Below, in pieces: positions 1-7,985 of a DNA stretch of 27,233 nt. A program made the translations under genes and the position numbers. The stretch is from Ramlibacter sp. (GTDB lineage: Bacteria > Pseudomonadota > Gammaproteobacteria > Burkholderiales > Burkholderiaceae_C): positions 1 to 27,233 of the forward strand of contig JANXVP010000461.1 in assembly GCA_025351615.1 (NCBI GenBank), read 5' to 3'. Every line of letters begins with the position of its first letter. Position 1 is the first letter of the stretch. The notes beneath the pieces are model-generated. The model saw nothing but the letters and a program-made list of their open reading frames with translations, had not been told where the DNA came from and ran no database searches.

Positions 1-561
1 GTGCGGGCGCTGGCGTTCAGCAAGGAAGACCAGCCGCTGGTGAAGCCGTTGTGCCTGATTACCGCCAAGCCTGCGATGTTTGTCGCCAACGTGGCCGAGG
101 ACGGGTTCGACAACAACCCCTACCTCGACCGCCTGCGCGACTACGCGGGCAAGCAGAACGCGCCGGTGGTGGCGATCTGCGCCAAGATGGAAGCCGAGAT
201 GGCCGACATGAGCGACGAGGACAAGCTGATGTTCCTGTCCGAGATTGGCCAGCAGGAGCCCGGCCTGAACCGACTGATCCGCGCTGCGTTCAAGCTGCTC
301 GGACTGCAGACCTATTTCACGGCCGGCGTCAAGGAAGTGCGCGCCTGGACCGTCGCTGTCGGCGCCACCGGTCCTCAGGCGGCTGGCGTCATCCATACCG
401 ATTTCGAGCGCGGCTACATCCGCGCGCAAACCATCGCGTTCGACGACTTCATCGGGTTCAAGGGCGAGCAAGGCGCCAAGGACGCGGGCAAGATGCGCAG
501 CGAAGGCAAGGAGTACATCGTCAAGGATGGCGACGTGATGAATTTCCTGTTCAACGTCTGA
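1..561 (+). CDS. ychF: Ribosome-associated ATPase YchF/OLA1, C-terminal part (5' end outside window)
   Basis: The reading frame is open from the first base and ends at TGA 559-561, so the GTG at position 1 is probably just an internal valine. The 186 residues match the C-terminal half of YchF (family about 363 aa): the end of the G-domain/helical region, then the TGS-like domain. Recognisable stretches are [15 protein letters not shown] (about residues 104-118), the [11 protein letters not shown] segment and the terminal [12 protein letters not shown]. YchF is a cytosolic P-loop protein that prefers ATP to GTP, binds ribosomes and is linked to stress and redox responses. The Walker motifs would lie upstream of the window. 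Family identity is very secure; nothing can be said about the N-terminal half. Confidence 0.95.
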   Translation: MRALAFSKEDQPLVKPLCLITAKPAMFVANVAEDGFDNNPYLDRLRDYAGKQNAPVVAICAKMEAEMADMSDEDKLMFLSEIGQQEPGLNRLIRAAFKLLGLQTYFTAGVKEVRAWTVAVGATGPQAAGVIHTDFERGYIRAQTIAFDDFIGFKGEQGAKDAGKMRSEGKEYIVKDGDVMNFLFNV

Positions 562-571
562 CGGGTTGACG

Positions 572-1042
572 CTAGGCCGGCCACACCCACAGCAGCGCCA
601 CCGTCATTGTGACGTAGCGCAGGAACTTGCCGATCAGCATGTAGGCGACGCAGGGCCAGAACGGCAGCTTGAGCCAGCCGGCCACCGCGCACAGCGGATC
701 GCCGACGATCGGCAGCCAGGACAGCAGGCACGCCTTGGGCCCCAGCCGCTCGAGCCATTCCAGCGCCTTGACGTGCGACTTCGAGTGGCCGTACTTGTCC
801 ACCACCTGATGGGCGCCAAAGCCCATCCACCAGTCGAGCATGCCGCCCAGGGTGTTGCCGGCGGTCGCGACCACCATCGCGCTCCAGAACAGGCCGGGAT
901 TCAGGCGCAGCAGGCCGAACAGGACCGGCTCGGACCCCAGCGGCAGCAGGGTCGCCGAAATGAACGACACGATGAACAGGGTGCTCAGCCCGTACTGCGG
1001 CAGGGCCAACAGCACGAGGACGGAGTCGAGCCAGGTTTGCAT
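572..1042 (-). CDS. YqaA/DedA-like inner-membrane protein
   Basis: A 156-residue hydrophobic protein read from ATG 1042 (MQTWLDSVL). The frame extends upstream to 1144, but that extension (residues rich in Arg/Pro) is not membrane-like and would overlap the dusB promoter region, so the later ATG is preferred. Hydrophobic segments are visible near residues 5-25, 35-60, 100-125 and 130-155. Stretches such as LPLGSEPVLFGLL, GNTLGGMLDWWMG and LPIVGDPLCAVAGWL are characteristic of the YqaA branch of the DedA/SNARE-associated (VTT) family, thought to be lipid or small-molecule transporters of the inner membrane. The specific substrate is unknown. It converges on ychF with only 10 bases between the stops and is divergent from dusB. 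Confidence 0.85.
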   Translation of the reverse strand: MQTWLDSVLVLLALPQYGLSTLFIVSFISATLLPLGSEPVLFGLLRLNPGLFWSAMVVATAGNTLGGMLDWWMGFGAHQVVDKYGHSKSHVKALEWLERLGPKACLLSWLPIVGDPLCAVAGWLKLPFWPCVAYMLIGKFLRYVTMTVALLWVWPA

Positions 1043-1128
1043 GCGGGCCTGAGTATATGGAATGGGTGGACGGGAACCTGTAGGCGCATACGCATTTATC
1101 GTTTGGCCGGCCCGGCTTCCGGCGGGCA

Positions 1129-1134
1129 TACAAT
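1129..1134 (+). promoter_or_regulatory. Candidate -10 box for the dusB-fis-purH operon
   Basis: TACAAT lies 38 bases before the dusB ATG, in the 130-bp divergent spacer between the yqaA-like gene and dusB. The ten bases ATACAATCGT around it occur again in front of the rubredoxin gene (from 6361). A convincing -35 element at the right distance is not visible (TTGGCC at 1103 would give a 20-base spacer), so this is a weak call. Confidence 0.3.
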
Positions 1135-1172
1135 CGTGCCTCATTTTTCAGCAGCAGCGCTTTTCACGTTTC

Positions 1173-2228
1173 ATGAACATCGGCCCCTACACCTTGTCGA
1201 ACAACCTGTTCGTGGCGCCGATGGCAGGCGTGACCGACCGGCCGTTCCGCCAGTTATGCCGCCGGCTCGGCGCCGGCTATGCGGTGAGCGAGATGGTGAC
1301 CTCGCGCCGCGAGTTGTGGAACACGCTGAAAACTTCGCGGCGCGCCAACCACGACGGCGAACCGGGTCCAACCGCGGTGCAGATCGCCGGCACCGACGCG
1401 GCGATGATGGCCGAGGCCGCCGTCTACAACATCGAGCGCGGCGCCCAGATCATCGACATCAACATGGGTTGCCCGGCCAAGAAGGTCTGCAACAAGTGGG
1501 CCGGCTCCGCGCTGATGCAGGATGAACCGCTGGCGCTTGCGATCGCCCGGACCGTGGTCGATGCCTGCGCACCCCACGGCGTCCCGGTGACACTCAAGAT
1601 GCGCACCGGCTGGTGCCAGCAGCATCGCAACGCGGTGACGCTCGCGCGCGGCTTCGAACAGGCCGGTGTCCAGATGCTGGCGGTGCACGGACGCACGCGC
1701 GAACAGGGCTATGGCGGCGAGGCCGAATACGAGACGGTCGCGGCAGTGAAGGCCGCTGTGCGGATCCCGGTGGTGGCCAATGGGGATATCGCGACGCCCG
1801 AAAAAGCGCGAGCGGTGCTGGCGTGCACCGGCGCCGACGCCATCATGATCGGCCGGGCCGCGCAGGGCCGGCCCTGGATCTTTCGCGAGGTGGCGCATTT
1901 CCTGGCGACGGGCAGCCACCTGGCGCCGCCGCTGGTGGCCGAGGTGCGCCGCCTGCTGCTCGATCACCTGCAGGACCACTATGCCCTGTATGGGGAATTC
2001 ACCGGCGTGCGAAGTGCTCGCAAGCACATCGGCTGGTACGTCAAGGCCTTGCCAGGGGGCGTTGCCTTCCGTGCCCGCATGAACCTGATCGACGAACTTG
2101 AAGAACAAATGCAGGCGGTTGCGGCGTTCTTCGACAAGCTGGGTGTGGAGACCGACCGGATCCCGGTCGCTACCGCCATCGGCATCGGCGTCGACAGTGA
2201 CTCCATGGCGGCAGAAGCAGACGCATGA
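1173..2228 (+). CDS. dusB: tRNA-dihydrouridine synthase B
   Basis: 351 residues from ATG 1173 ([11 protein letters not shown]); the frame is open further upstream but the family starts here. It is an FMN-dependent enzyme that reduces specific uridines of tRNA to dihydrouridine with NADPH. The N-terminal TIM-barrel shows [12 protein letters not shown] (residues 15-26), and the catalytic cysteine is C100 in [22 protein letters not shown] and the phosphate-binding [11 protein letters not shown] / [18 protein letters not shown] segments follow. A helical tRNA-binding domain forms the C-terminus ([13 protein letters not shown]). It is the first gene of dusB-fis-purH; its TGA overlaps the fis ATG (ATGA at 2225). 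The dusB-fis pairing is the classical arrangement in gamma- and betaproteobacteria, where dusB carries the operon promoter. Confidence 0.96.
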   Translation: MNIGPYTLSNNLFVAPMAGVTDRPFRQLCRRLGAGYAVSEMVTSRRELWNTLKTSRRANHDGEPGPTAVQIAGTDAAMMAEAAVYNIERGAQIIDINMGCPAKKVCNKWAGSALMQDEPLALAIARTVVDACAPHGVPVTLKMRTGWCQQHRNAVTLARGFEQAGVQMLAVHGRTREQGYGGEAEYETVAAVKAAVRIPVVANGDIATPEKARAVLACTGADAIMIGRAAQGRPWIFREVAHFLATGSHLAPPLVAEVRRLLLDHLQDHYALYGEFTGVRSARKHIGWYVKALPGGVAFRARMNLIDELEEQMQAVAAFFDKLGVETDRIPVATAIGIGVDSDSMAAEADA

Positions 2229-2464
2229 GCAAAAAACACATCGAGGAATGCGTGCGGACCAGCCTGGAGGGTTACTTCCGCGACTTGCGCGGGACCGAGC
2301 CGGACGGGATGTACGAGATGCTGGTCAAGGCGGTGGAAAAACCGCTGCTGGAAGTGGTGATGGCCCAGGCCGACCAGAACCAGTCCAAGGCAGCCGAGTG
2401 GCTCGGCCTGAACCGCAACACCCTGCGCAAGAAACTGCTCGAACACAGGCTGCTCAAATCATGA
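2225..2464 (+). CDS. fis: Fis-family nucleoid-associated DNA-binding protein
   Basis: 79 residues. The N-terminal helical dimerisation part ([20 protein letters not shown]) is followed by a C-terminal helix-turn-helix, [20 protein letters not shown] (about residues 53-72), which is the hallmark Fis/NtrC-type DNA-binding motif. Enteric Fis (98 aa) bends DNA, organises the nucleoid, and activates rRNA and other growth-linked promoters; this shorter form is typical of betaproteobacteria. It is coupled by ATGA overlaps at both ends, to dusB upstream and to purH downstream (its TGA 2462-2464 overlaps the purH ATG 2461-2463). Its synthesis is therefore probably tied to translation of dusB, and this start is fixed by the overlap. 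Confidence 0.93.
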   Translation: MSKKHIEECVRTSLEGYFRDLRGTEPDGMYEMLVKAVEKPLLEVVMAQADQNQSKAAEWLGLNRNTLRKKLLEHRLLKS

Positions 2465-4050
2465 ACGCACTCATCTCCGTGTCCGACAAGAGCGGCATTG
2501 TGGAATTCGCGCAGGCGCTGCACGCGCTGGGGGTGCGGCTCATCTCCACCGGCGGCACGGCGAAGCTGCTGGCGGACCATGGACTGCCGGTGACGGAAGT
2601 GGCGCAACTCACCGACTTTCCCGAAATGCTCGACGGCCGGGTCAAGACGCTGCATCCCAAGGTGCATGGCGGCCTGCTCGCCCGGCGCGATCTGCCGCAA
2701 CACATGGCTGCATTGAAGCGGCACGGCATCGCCACCATTGACCTGCTCGTCGTCAACCTCTATCCGTTCGAGGCGACGGTCGCCAGCCCAGGCTGCACGC
2801 TGGAAGATGCGATCGAAAACATCGACATCGGCGGCCCGGCGATGGTCCGCAGCGGCGCCAAGAACTGGAAAGACGTAGCCGTCGTCACCGACGCGTCACA
2901 GTACGAGCCGGTGCTCTCGGAGTTGAAAGCCGGCGGGTTGAGCGAGACCACCAGATTCGCGCTGGCCGTGGCCGCCTTCAACCGCATCAGCAATTACGAC
3001 GCCGCGATCAGCGACTATCTTTCGGGGTTTGGCCAGGACGGGTCCCGCAGCCTGTTTCCGGGCCAGGCCAACGGTCGCTTCGTCAAGCTGCAGGACCTGC
3101 GCTATGGCGAAAACCCGCACCAGCAGGCGGCGTTCTACCGCGACCTTCACCCCGCGCCGGGCTCGCTGGTGTCGGCGAAACAGTTGCATGGCAAGGAGCT
3201 CTCGTACAACAACATCGCCGATGCGGATGCGGCCTGGGAATGCGTCAAGAGCTTCAGCGAACCGGCCTGCGTGATCGTCAAGCACGCCAATCCGTGTGGC
3301 GTCGCGCTCGCGGCCGACCCGTTGCAGGCGTACACCAGGGCCTTCCAGACCGACCCGACCTCGGCCTTCGGCGGCATCATCGCCTTCAACCGCACGCTCG
3401 ACGCCGTTGCGGCGCAGGCAGTGTCCAGGCAGTTCGTCGAGGTGCTGATGGCTCCGGATTTCACGCCGGAAGCGCTCGAGGTGTTCAAGAGCAAGGTCAA
3501 CGTCCGGATCCTGCAGATTGCGATGCCCGCTTGGTACGGCAAGGCGGGGAGCGCGCAACGCAGCGACTGGGACAACGGCCGCAATGCGATCGACCTGAAG
3601 CGGGTGGGGTCGGGCCTGCTGATGCAGACAGCCGACAACCGCGAATTGACGCTCGGTGAACTGCGGGTCGTCAGCAAGCTGCAGCCCTCCGCGCAGCAGC
3701 TGCAGGACCTGCTGTTCGCCTGGAAGGTCGCCAAGTACGTCAAGTCGAATGCGATCGTCTTCTGCCGCGACGGCATGACCGTCGGCGTCGGTGCGGGCCA
3801 GATGAGCCGGCTCGACTCGGCCCGCAACGCCGGCATCAAGGCCCAGCATGCGAACCTGTCGCTGGCCGGCACGGCCGTCGCAAGCGACGCGTTCTTCCCG
3901 TTCCGCGATGGGCTCGACGTGGTAGTCGATGCCGGCGCCACTTGCGTGATCCAGCCCGGCGGCAGCATGCGCGACCCCGAAGTGATCGCGGCAGCCGATG
4001 AGCGCGGCGTCGCAATGGTGTTCACCGGCGTCAGGCACTTTCGGCACTGA
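2461..4050 (+). CDS. purH: Bifunctional AICAR formyltransferase / IMP cyclohydrolase
   Basis: 529 residues, the full length of the family. It catalyses the last two steps of de novo purine synthesis: transfer of a formyl group from 10-formyl-THF to AICAR, then ring closure to IMP, in the cytosol. The N-terminal MGS-like cyclohydrolase domain (about 1-150) shows [31 protein letters not shown] and [14 protein letters not shown]. The C-terminal transformylase domain carries the catalytic Lys-His pair K274-H275 in [10 protein letters not shown], then [13 protein letters not shown] and the terminal [21 protein letters not shown] and FTGVRHFRH. Last gene of dusB-fis-purH. Its stop codon lies inside a hairpin shared with the opposite hemL stop. 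Confidence 0.97.
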   Translation: MNALISVSDKSGIVEFAQALHALGVRLISTGGTAKLLADHGLPVTEVAQLTDFPEMLDGRVKTLHPKVHGGLLARRDLPQHMAALKRHGIATIDLLVVNLYPFEATVASPGCTLEDAIENIDIGGPAMVRSGAKNWKDVAVVTDASQYEPVLSELKAGGLSETTRFALAVAAFNRISNYDAAISDYLSGFGQDGSRSLFPGQANGRFVKLQDLRYGENPHQQAAFYRDLHPAPGSLVSAKQLHGKELSYNNIADADAAWECVKSFSEPACVIVKHANPCGVALAADPLQAYTRAFQTDPTSAFGGIIAFNRTLDAVAAQAVSRQFVEVLMAPDFTPEALEVFKSKVNVRILQIAMPAWYGKAGSAQRSDWDNGRNAIDLKRVGSGLLMQTADNRELTLGELRVVSKLQPSAQQLQDLLFAWKVAKYVKSNAIVFCRDGMTVGVGAGQMSRLDSARNAGIKAQHANLSLAGTAVASDAFFPFRDGLDVVVDAGATCVIQPGGSMRDPEVIAAADERGVAMVFTGVRHFRH

Positions 4051-4066
4051 GGCCGGGCGGCCTCAG
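4047..4066. terminator. Perfect hairpin spanning the purH and hemL stop codons
   Basis: CTGAGGCC at 4047-4054 pairs perfectly with GGCCTCAG at 4059-4066 around a GGGC loop. The stem contains the purH TGA (4048-4050) on one arm and the hemL stop (TCA, 4063-4065) on the other. There is no T-tract on either side, so it may be a Rho-dependent or processing structure rather than a classical intrinsic terminator, and it would act on both strands. Confidence 0.5.
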
Positions 4067-5379
4067 CCGCGAGGTGGCGAGGTCTGGAAAATCTCGTGCG
4101 CGGCGGCCACGGTCTGTGCGATGTCCTGCTGGCTGTGCGCCGAGCTGACGAAGCCGGCTTCGTACAACGCCGGTGCGATGTAGATGCCGCGGTCCAGCAA
4201 GCCGTGAAACAGGCGGTTGAACATCGGCCCATCGGTCTTCATCACCTGGCCGTAGGTCTGCGGCAGCGCATCGAGCAGGAAGAAACCGAACATGCCGCCC
4301 TGGCAATCGCCGCAGAAGGGCACGCCGGCAGCGCGGGCCGCCGATTGCAGTCCTTGCACCAGACTCAGCGTGCTTGCCGACAGCGCATCGAAGAAACCAG
4401 GCTTGCCGATCTCGCGCAGGGTCGCCAGGCCGCAGGCGGTCGCCACTGGATTGCCGGACAGCGTCCCGGCTTGGTAAACAGGTCCCAGGGGGGCGAGTTG
4501 CTCCATGATGGCGCGGGGGCCGCCGAAGGCCGCCAGCGGCATGCCGCCGCCGATGACCTTGCCGAGCACCGAGATGTCGGGCGCAAAACCGGGAATGGAT
4601 TGGGCATAAACGCTTTGGGCGCCGCCGAGCGCAACCCGGAAGCCGGTCATGACCTCGTCGAATACCAGCAGGGCGCCGTACTCGGTGCAAAGCTCACGGC
4701 AGCGTTGCATGAACGCAATGCCGGCGCGCACGAAATTCATGTTGCCAGCGATCGGTTCGATGATCAGACAGGCGAGGTCGCGGCCATGCAATGCGAAAGC
4801 TTCTTCAAGTTGCTCGATGTTGTTGTATTCCAGCACGATCGTGTGCTGGACGACCTCGGGCGGAACGCCGGCGCTGGTCGGGTTGCCGAAGGTCGCAAGG
4901 CCGGAGCCTGCCTTCACCAGCAGCGCATCGGCGTGGCCGTGGTAGCAACCCTCGAACTTGATCAGCTTGTTGCGCCCGGTGGCGCCCCGCGCCAGCCGGA
5001 TGGCGCTCATCGCCGCTTCGGTTCCCGAACTCACCAGCCGCACCATCTCCATGGACGGCACCAACCGCAGGATCTCCTCGGCCAGTTCGACCTCGCGCTC
5101 GGTCGGGGCGCCAAAAGAGAAACCGTCGAGTGCGGCCTTCTGGACCGCTTCGACCACGGCGGGATGGCCGTGCCCCAGGATCATCGGGCCCCAAGAGCCG
5201 ATGTAGTCGATGTAGCGCTGCCCGTTGGCGTCCCAGAAATACGCGCCCTGGGCCCGCTGGACGAAGCGCGGCGTGCCGCCGACGGCCCGAAAGGCGCGCA
5301 CTGGCGAATTCACGCCGCCCGGGATGACCTGGCGGGCACGGTCGAACAGTTGCTGGTTGCGATCAATGTTTGGTGTCAT
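4063..5379 (-). CDS. hemL: Glutamate-1-semialdehyde 2,1-aminomutase
   Basis: 438 residues from ATG 5379 ([12 protein letters not shown]); the open frame continues upstream inside thiD but the family begins here. A PLP-dependent class III aminotransferase-fold enzyme, it converts glutamate-1-semialdehyde to 5-aminolevulinate in the C5 haem pathway. Visible motifs are [11 protein letters not shown] (20-30), [41 protein letters not shown] (240-248) and the PLP lysine K274 in [17 protein letters not shown]. The start lies inside the 3' end of thiD (17-base overlap), so the two are probably co-transcribed. No clear Shine-Dalgarno precedes this start, consistent with coupled translation. Confidence 0.96.
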   Translation of the reverse strand: MTPNIDRNQQLFDRARQVIPGGVNSPVRAFRAVGGTPRFVQRAQGAYFWDANGQRYIDYIGSWGPMILGHGHPAVVEAVQKAALDGFSFGAPTEREVELAEEILRLVPSMEMVRLVSSGTEAAMSAIRLARGATGRNKLIKFEGCYHGHADALLVKAGSGLATFGNPTSAGVPPEVVQHTIVLEYNNIEQLEEAFALHGRDLACLIIEPIAGNMNFVRAGIAFMQRCRELCTEYGALLVFDEVMTGFRVALGGAQSVYAQSIPGFAPDISVLGKVIGGGMPLAAFGGPRAIMEQLAPLGPVYQAGTLSGNPVATACGLATLREIGKPGFFDALSASTLSLVQGLQSAARAAGVPFCGDCQGGMFGFFLLDALPQTYGQVMKTDGPMFNRLFHGLLDRGIYIAPALYEAGFVSSAHSQQDIAQTVAAAHEIFQTSPPRG

Positions 5380-6301
5380 GGGCGGGCATGTCGAAAACTT
5401 GCAGGGCTTGCGCTTCTTCTTCCGTGAGGGACGCGGCCTCTCCCTCGGGCTGGGCCCAGAACAGCCGGTCCGGAACGACGTTACCCATGCCGGGGCGAAA
5501 GCCTCCGTCCAGGCAGCGGTCCAGGTACCCCAGTGCTTCGGTCGCTGCAGCAGCGAGGTCGCTGCCGCTGGCCACGAGTGCCGCGAGCGCGGCTGACAGG
5601 GTATCGCCGGCTCCGGAGAACACGGCTTCGAAGCGTTCGAACTTTTCGCTGCCCAGGACCGCCTCGGGCGTGGCAAGAACGTTGTCCAGGAACTGATCCG
5701 GCAAGGGGATGCCGGTCACCAGCGTGTAAGGCACGCCCATCTCGGACGCGGCCTTGGCGATGTCGCGCGCAGTGGGGCTGCGGTCGCTGCTCCACTCCGG
5801 CAATAGCCACCGCCACAGGGTGCTGTGGTTTCCTACCAACACGGTGGTCTGCGGCAACAACAATTCGCGGAAGGCATCGAGGTACAGGTCGATCTGCCCC
5901 TCGTCCCACCAGGAAAGGTTGGGCATGTAAGCCACCAGTGGGACATCCGCGTAATCCGCGGCGATCTCGGCAATCGTGCTGAGGTTCTCGGGACTGCCGA
6001 CGAAGCCGACCTTGATGACCTGCACCGGAACGTCTTCGAGGATGGCCCGGGCCTGCTCCGCCACGGCCTCTTCATCGAAGACGAAATGATCGAATATCTC
6101 TGCGGTGTCCCGGGCGTAGGCGCCTGTGACGATGGCCAGCGCATGCGCACCGACCGATGCAATCGTCGTCACATCCGCGGCAATGCCGCCGGCGCCGCTG
6201 GGGTCGTTGGCGTTGAAGACGATCACGCATGCAGGCGTCGCGTCGTCGTCCGTGTCGGCGCCGTCGGTGCCGACGGGGATGGGGGAGATGGAGGTGGTCA
6301 T
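5363..6301 (-). CDS. thiD: ThiD-like hydroxymethylpyrimidine (phosphate) kinase, ribokinase superfamily
   Basis: 312 residues from ATG 6301 ([11 protein letters not shown]); an upstream ATG at 6358 would add 19 residues not expected for the family. The ribokinase-like fold is recognisable from [19 protein letters not shown] (26-44, the ThiD-type substrate loop), [12 protein letters not shown] and the C-terminal anion hole [15 protein letters not shown] (228-242). ThiD phosphorylates HMP and HMP-P for thiamin synthesis. An unusual feature is GAGD (230-233): to my knowledge most ThiD proteins have G-T/S-G-C here, whereas pyridoxal kinases have GTGD. The first 23 residues are Asp/Thr-rich and probably disordered. 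It overlaps hemL and is divergent from the rubredoxin gene. ThiD-like is the safest call; the exact substrate is not certain. Confidence 0.8.
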   Translation of the reverse strand: MTTSISPIPVGTDGADTDDDATPACVIVFNANDPSGAGGIAADVTTIASVGAHALAIVTGAYARDTAEIFDHFVFDEEAVAEQARAILEDVPVQVIKVGFVGSPENLSTIAEIAADYADVPLVAYMPNLSWWDEGQIDLYLDAFRELLLPQTTVLVGNHSTLWRWLLPEWSSDRSPTARDIAKAASEMGVPYTLVTGIPLPDQFLDNVLATPEAVLGSEKFERFEAVFSGAGDTLSAALAALVASGSDLAAAATEALGYLDRCLDGGFRPGMGNVVPDRLFWAQPEGEAASLTEEEAQALQVFDMPAHDTKH

Positions 6302-6361
6302 GGGCCTGGCTCCGGCCGGGTCTGCCGCGCGCTGCGCGCTCTGTGGGCAACACGGCATCGA

Positions 6362-6367
6362 TACAAT
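6362..6367 (+). promoter_or_regulatory. Candidate -10 box for rubredoxin-pil operon
   Basis: TACAAT sits 31 bases before the rubredoxin GTG, in the 97-bp divergent spacer with thiD. It is part of the same ATACAATCGT decamer seen before dusB (from 1128). No good -35 sequence is apparent. On the opposite strand TAGAAT (complement of 6374-6379) could serve thiD. Confidence 0.3.
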
Positions 6368-6398
6368 CGTTGCATTCTATTCGAAGGCCCTTTAAGCT

Positions 6399-6572
6399 GT
6401 GACTGAAGCAAAAACCTGGATGTGTCTGATTTGCGGGTGGATCTACGATGAAGCCACCGGAGCCCCTGAGCACGGTATCGCCGCGGGCACCCCCTGGTCT
6501 GAAGTTCCGATGAACTGGACCTGCCCGGAATGCGGCGCCCGCAAGGAAGATTTCGAAATGGTGCAGATTTAA
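6399..6572 (+). CDS. Rubredoxin
   Basis: 57 residues from GTG 6399 to TAA 6570-6572. Two CxxC knuckles, C9-L-I-C12 (followed by GWIYDEATG) and C42-P-E-C45 (followed by GARKEDFE), bind one iron, and the surrounding aromatic residues W7, Y16, W33 and W40 fit the rubredoxin core. It is a small one-electron carrier of the cytosol; partner enzymes are not identifiable here. GTG 6399 is chosen because it gives the normal family length; the next in-frame ATG (6420) would begin right at the first knuckle and leave too little N-terminus. It lies 74 bases upstream of pilG and is divergent from thiD. Rubredoxin immediately before pilG is an arrangement I associate with this bacterial group. Confidence 0.92.
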   Translation: MTEAKTWMCLICGWIYDEATGAPEHGIAAGTPWSEVPMNWTCPECGARKEDFEMVQI

Positions 6573-6646
6573 AAAAAGGGACGAGCAGTTTCACATCTTC
6601 GGATGATGCCGCGCCCAACGTTTTACAGATTGAGGAGCAGCGTCAC

Positions 6647-7045
6647 GTGAGTACGACTGGATCCGGGTTCAAAGTCCTGGTGATCGACGACAGCAACACC
6701 ATCCGGCGCAGTGCGGAGATCTTCCTGAAGCAGGGTGGCCATGAAGTCATGCTTGCCGAAGACGGTTTCGACGCGCTGGCCAAAGTCAACGATTACCAGC
6801 CCAACCTGATCTTCTGCGACATTCTGATGCCGCGGCTGGACGGTTACCAGACCTGCGCCATCATCAAGCGCAACGCCAGATTCGCATCCGTCCCGGTCGT
6901 GATGCTGTCCTCCAAGGATGGCGTCTTCGACAAGGCCCGCGGCCGCATGGTCGGCTCGCAGGACTACCTTACCAAGCCATTTACCAAAGACCAGCTGCTG
7001 CAGACGGTGCAGCAGTTCGGCGCTGCCGCCCAAGGAGTGATGTGA
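6647..7045 (+). CDS. pilG: PilG-type twitching-motility response regulator (single REC domain)
   Basis: 132 residues from GTG 6647, chosen because GAGGAG at 6632-6637 lies nine bases upstream and because the upstream extension overlaps the rubredoxin gene. A stand-alone CheY-like receiver: acidic pocket D14-D15, phospho-acceptor D58 in FCDILMPRLDGYQTC, switch Ser in VVMLSSKDG and the conserved Lys in YLTKPF. NTIRRSAEIFLKQGG and FDKARGRMVGSQDYLTKPF are typical of PilG. In the Pil-Chp system PilG is phosphorylated by the ChpA kinase and promotes type IV pilus extension and cAMP-related signalling. Its TGA overlaps the pilH ATG (TGATG at 7043-7047). Confidence 0.93.
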   Translation: MSTTGSGFKVLVIDDSNTIRRSAEIFLKQGGHEVMLAEDGFDALAKVNDYQPNLIFCDILMPRLDGYQTCAIIKRNARFASVPVVMLSSKDGVFDKARGRMVGSQDYLTKPFTKDQLLQTVQQFGAAAQGVM

Positions 7046-7410
7046 TGGCGATAAAAAAAGTGCTCGTCGTGGATGATTCCAGGACAGAGCTGATGTTCAT
7101 GACGGACCTGCTGCAGAAGAACGGCTTCGCGGTGAAGACGGCCGAGAACGCCGAAGACGCGTTTCGCCGGCTGGCCGAGGAAAAGCCGGACCTGATCCTG
7201 ATGGACGTCGTGATGCCCGGCCAGAACGGTTTCCAGCTGACCCGCGCCATCACCCGCGACCCGCTCTATGCCGACGTGCCGATCATCATGTGCACCAGCA
7301 AGAACCAGGAAACCGACCGCGTCTGGGGCATGCGCCAGGGCGCCCGCGACTACATCACCAAGCCGGTGAATGCCGACGAGCTGATGGCCAAGATCAAGGC
7401 CCTGAGCTGA
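7045..7410 (+). CDS. pilH: PilH-type twitching-motility response regulator (single REC domain)
   Basis: 121 residues from ATG 7045, which overlaps the pilG stop. AAGGAG lies just upstream, so an earlier GTG (7042) is unnecessary. A CheY-like receiver with D10-D11, phospho-acceptor D54 in LILMDVVMPGQNGFQ, CTSKNQETDRVWGMRQGARDY and K106 in YITKPV. The KNQETDRVWGMRQGA stretch is a PilH signature. In Pseudomonas PilH counteracts PilG and is linked to pilus retraction or acts as a phosphate sink for ChpA. The gap to pilI is 23 bases. Confidence 0.93.
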   Translation: MAIKKVLVVDDSRTELMFMTDLLQKNGFAVKTAENAEDAFRRLAEEKPDLILMDVVMPGQNGFQLTRAITRDPLYADVPIIMCTSKNQETDRVWGMRQGARDYITKPVNADELMAKIKALS

Positions 7411-7433
7411 AGCGCCGAGCCTTGTTCTGACCC

Positions 7434-7964
7434 ATGGCCAACCGCGAAGCCCTTCGAGAACTCCAAAGCCGGCTCGCCACCCGCCTGCAGGCCGCCCGCA
7501 CCGAGGGTGTCTCCGCGTCCTGGCTGGCGGTGGAATCGGCCGGCTCCCGCTACCTGTTCCCGCTGGCCCAGTCGGGGGAAATTTTCCCCTTCTTCAGCGC
7601 CCAGTATGTGCCCTATACCCATCCTTGGTTCCTGGGGGTCGCCAACCTGCGGGGCGGGCTTTACGGCGTGGTCGATCTGGCGAGCTTTGTCGCCGGCCGC
7701 GCGCCGCCGATGCGTTCCGACGCCACCCGGGCCGAATCCCGGCTGGTGGCCCTCAACTCAGCGCTGGAAGTCAACTGTGCGCTGCTGATCGATCGCCTGG
7801 CGGGCCTGCGCAACGTCGACGCCTTCACCTCTTCAAGCGGGCCGGCCGAAGGCTCGCCCGGCTACTTCGGCAGCGGCTACACCGACACCAACGGTGCGTT
7901 CTGGCAGGAAATCAACCTGCAGGCGCTGTCGCAACAACCCCAGTTTCTCAGTATCAGCGCTTAA
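7434..7964 (+). CDS. pilI: PilI, CheW-like adaptor
   Basis: 176 residues with a single CheW domain covering most of the chain. Characteristic elements are YLFPLAQSGEIFPF (about 39-52), VPYTHPWFLGVANLRGGLYGVVDLASF (about 61-87) and a C-terminal TNGAFWQEINLQAL helix. PilI couples the PilJ receptor to the ChpA kinase at the cell pole. Together with position between pilH and pilJ this makes the call firm. The start ATG 7434 is the first in frame after the pilH stop; a strong Shine-Dalgarno is not evident. Confidence 0.9.
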   Translation: MANREALRELQSRLATRLQAARTEGVSASWLAVESAGSRYLFPLAQSGEIFPFFSAQYVPYTHPWFLGVANLRGGLYGVVDLASFVAGRAPPMRSDATRAESRLVALNSALEVNCALLIDRLAGLRNVDAFTSSSGPAEGSPGYFGSGYTDTNGAFWQEINLQALSQQPQFLSISA

Positions 7965-7985
7965 AGCACCCCGGAAGGCCGCACC

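Noticed and set aside
1..3. GTG at the first base as the true start of ychF
   Set aside because: The protein would lack the whole nucleotide-binding half; the window simply begins inside the gene.
551..571. Hairpin between ychF and the yqaA-like gene
   Set aside because: Only short competing stems (TCAAC/GTTGA or CGTC/GACG) can form; not enough to call a terminator.
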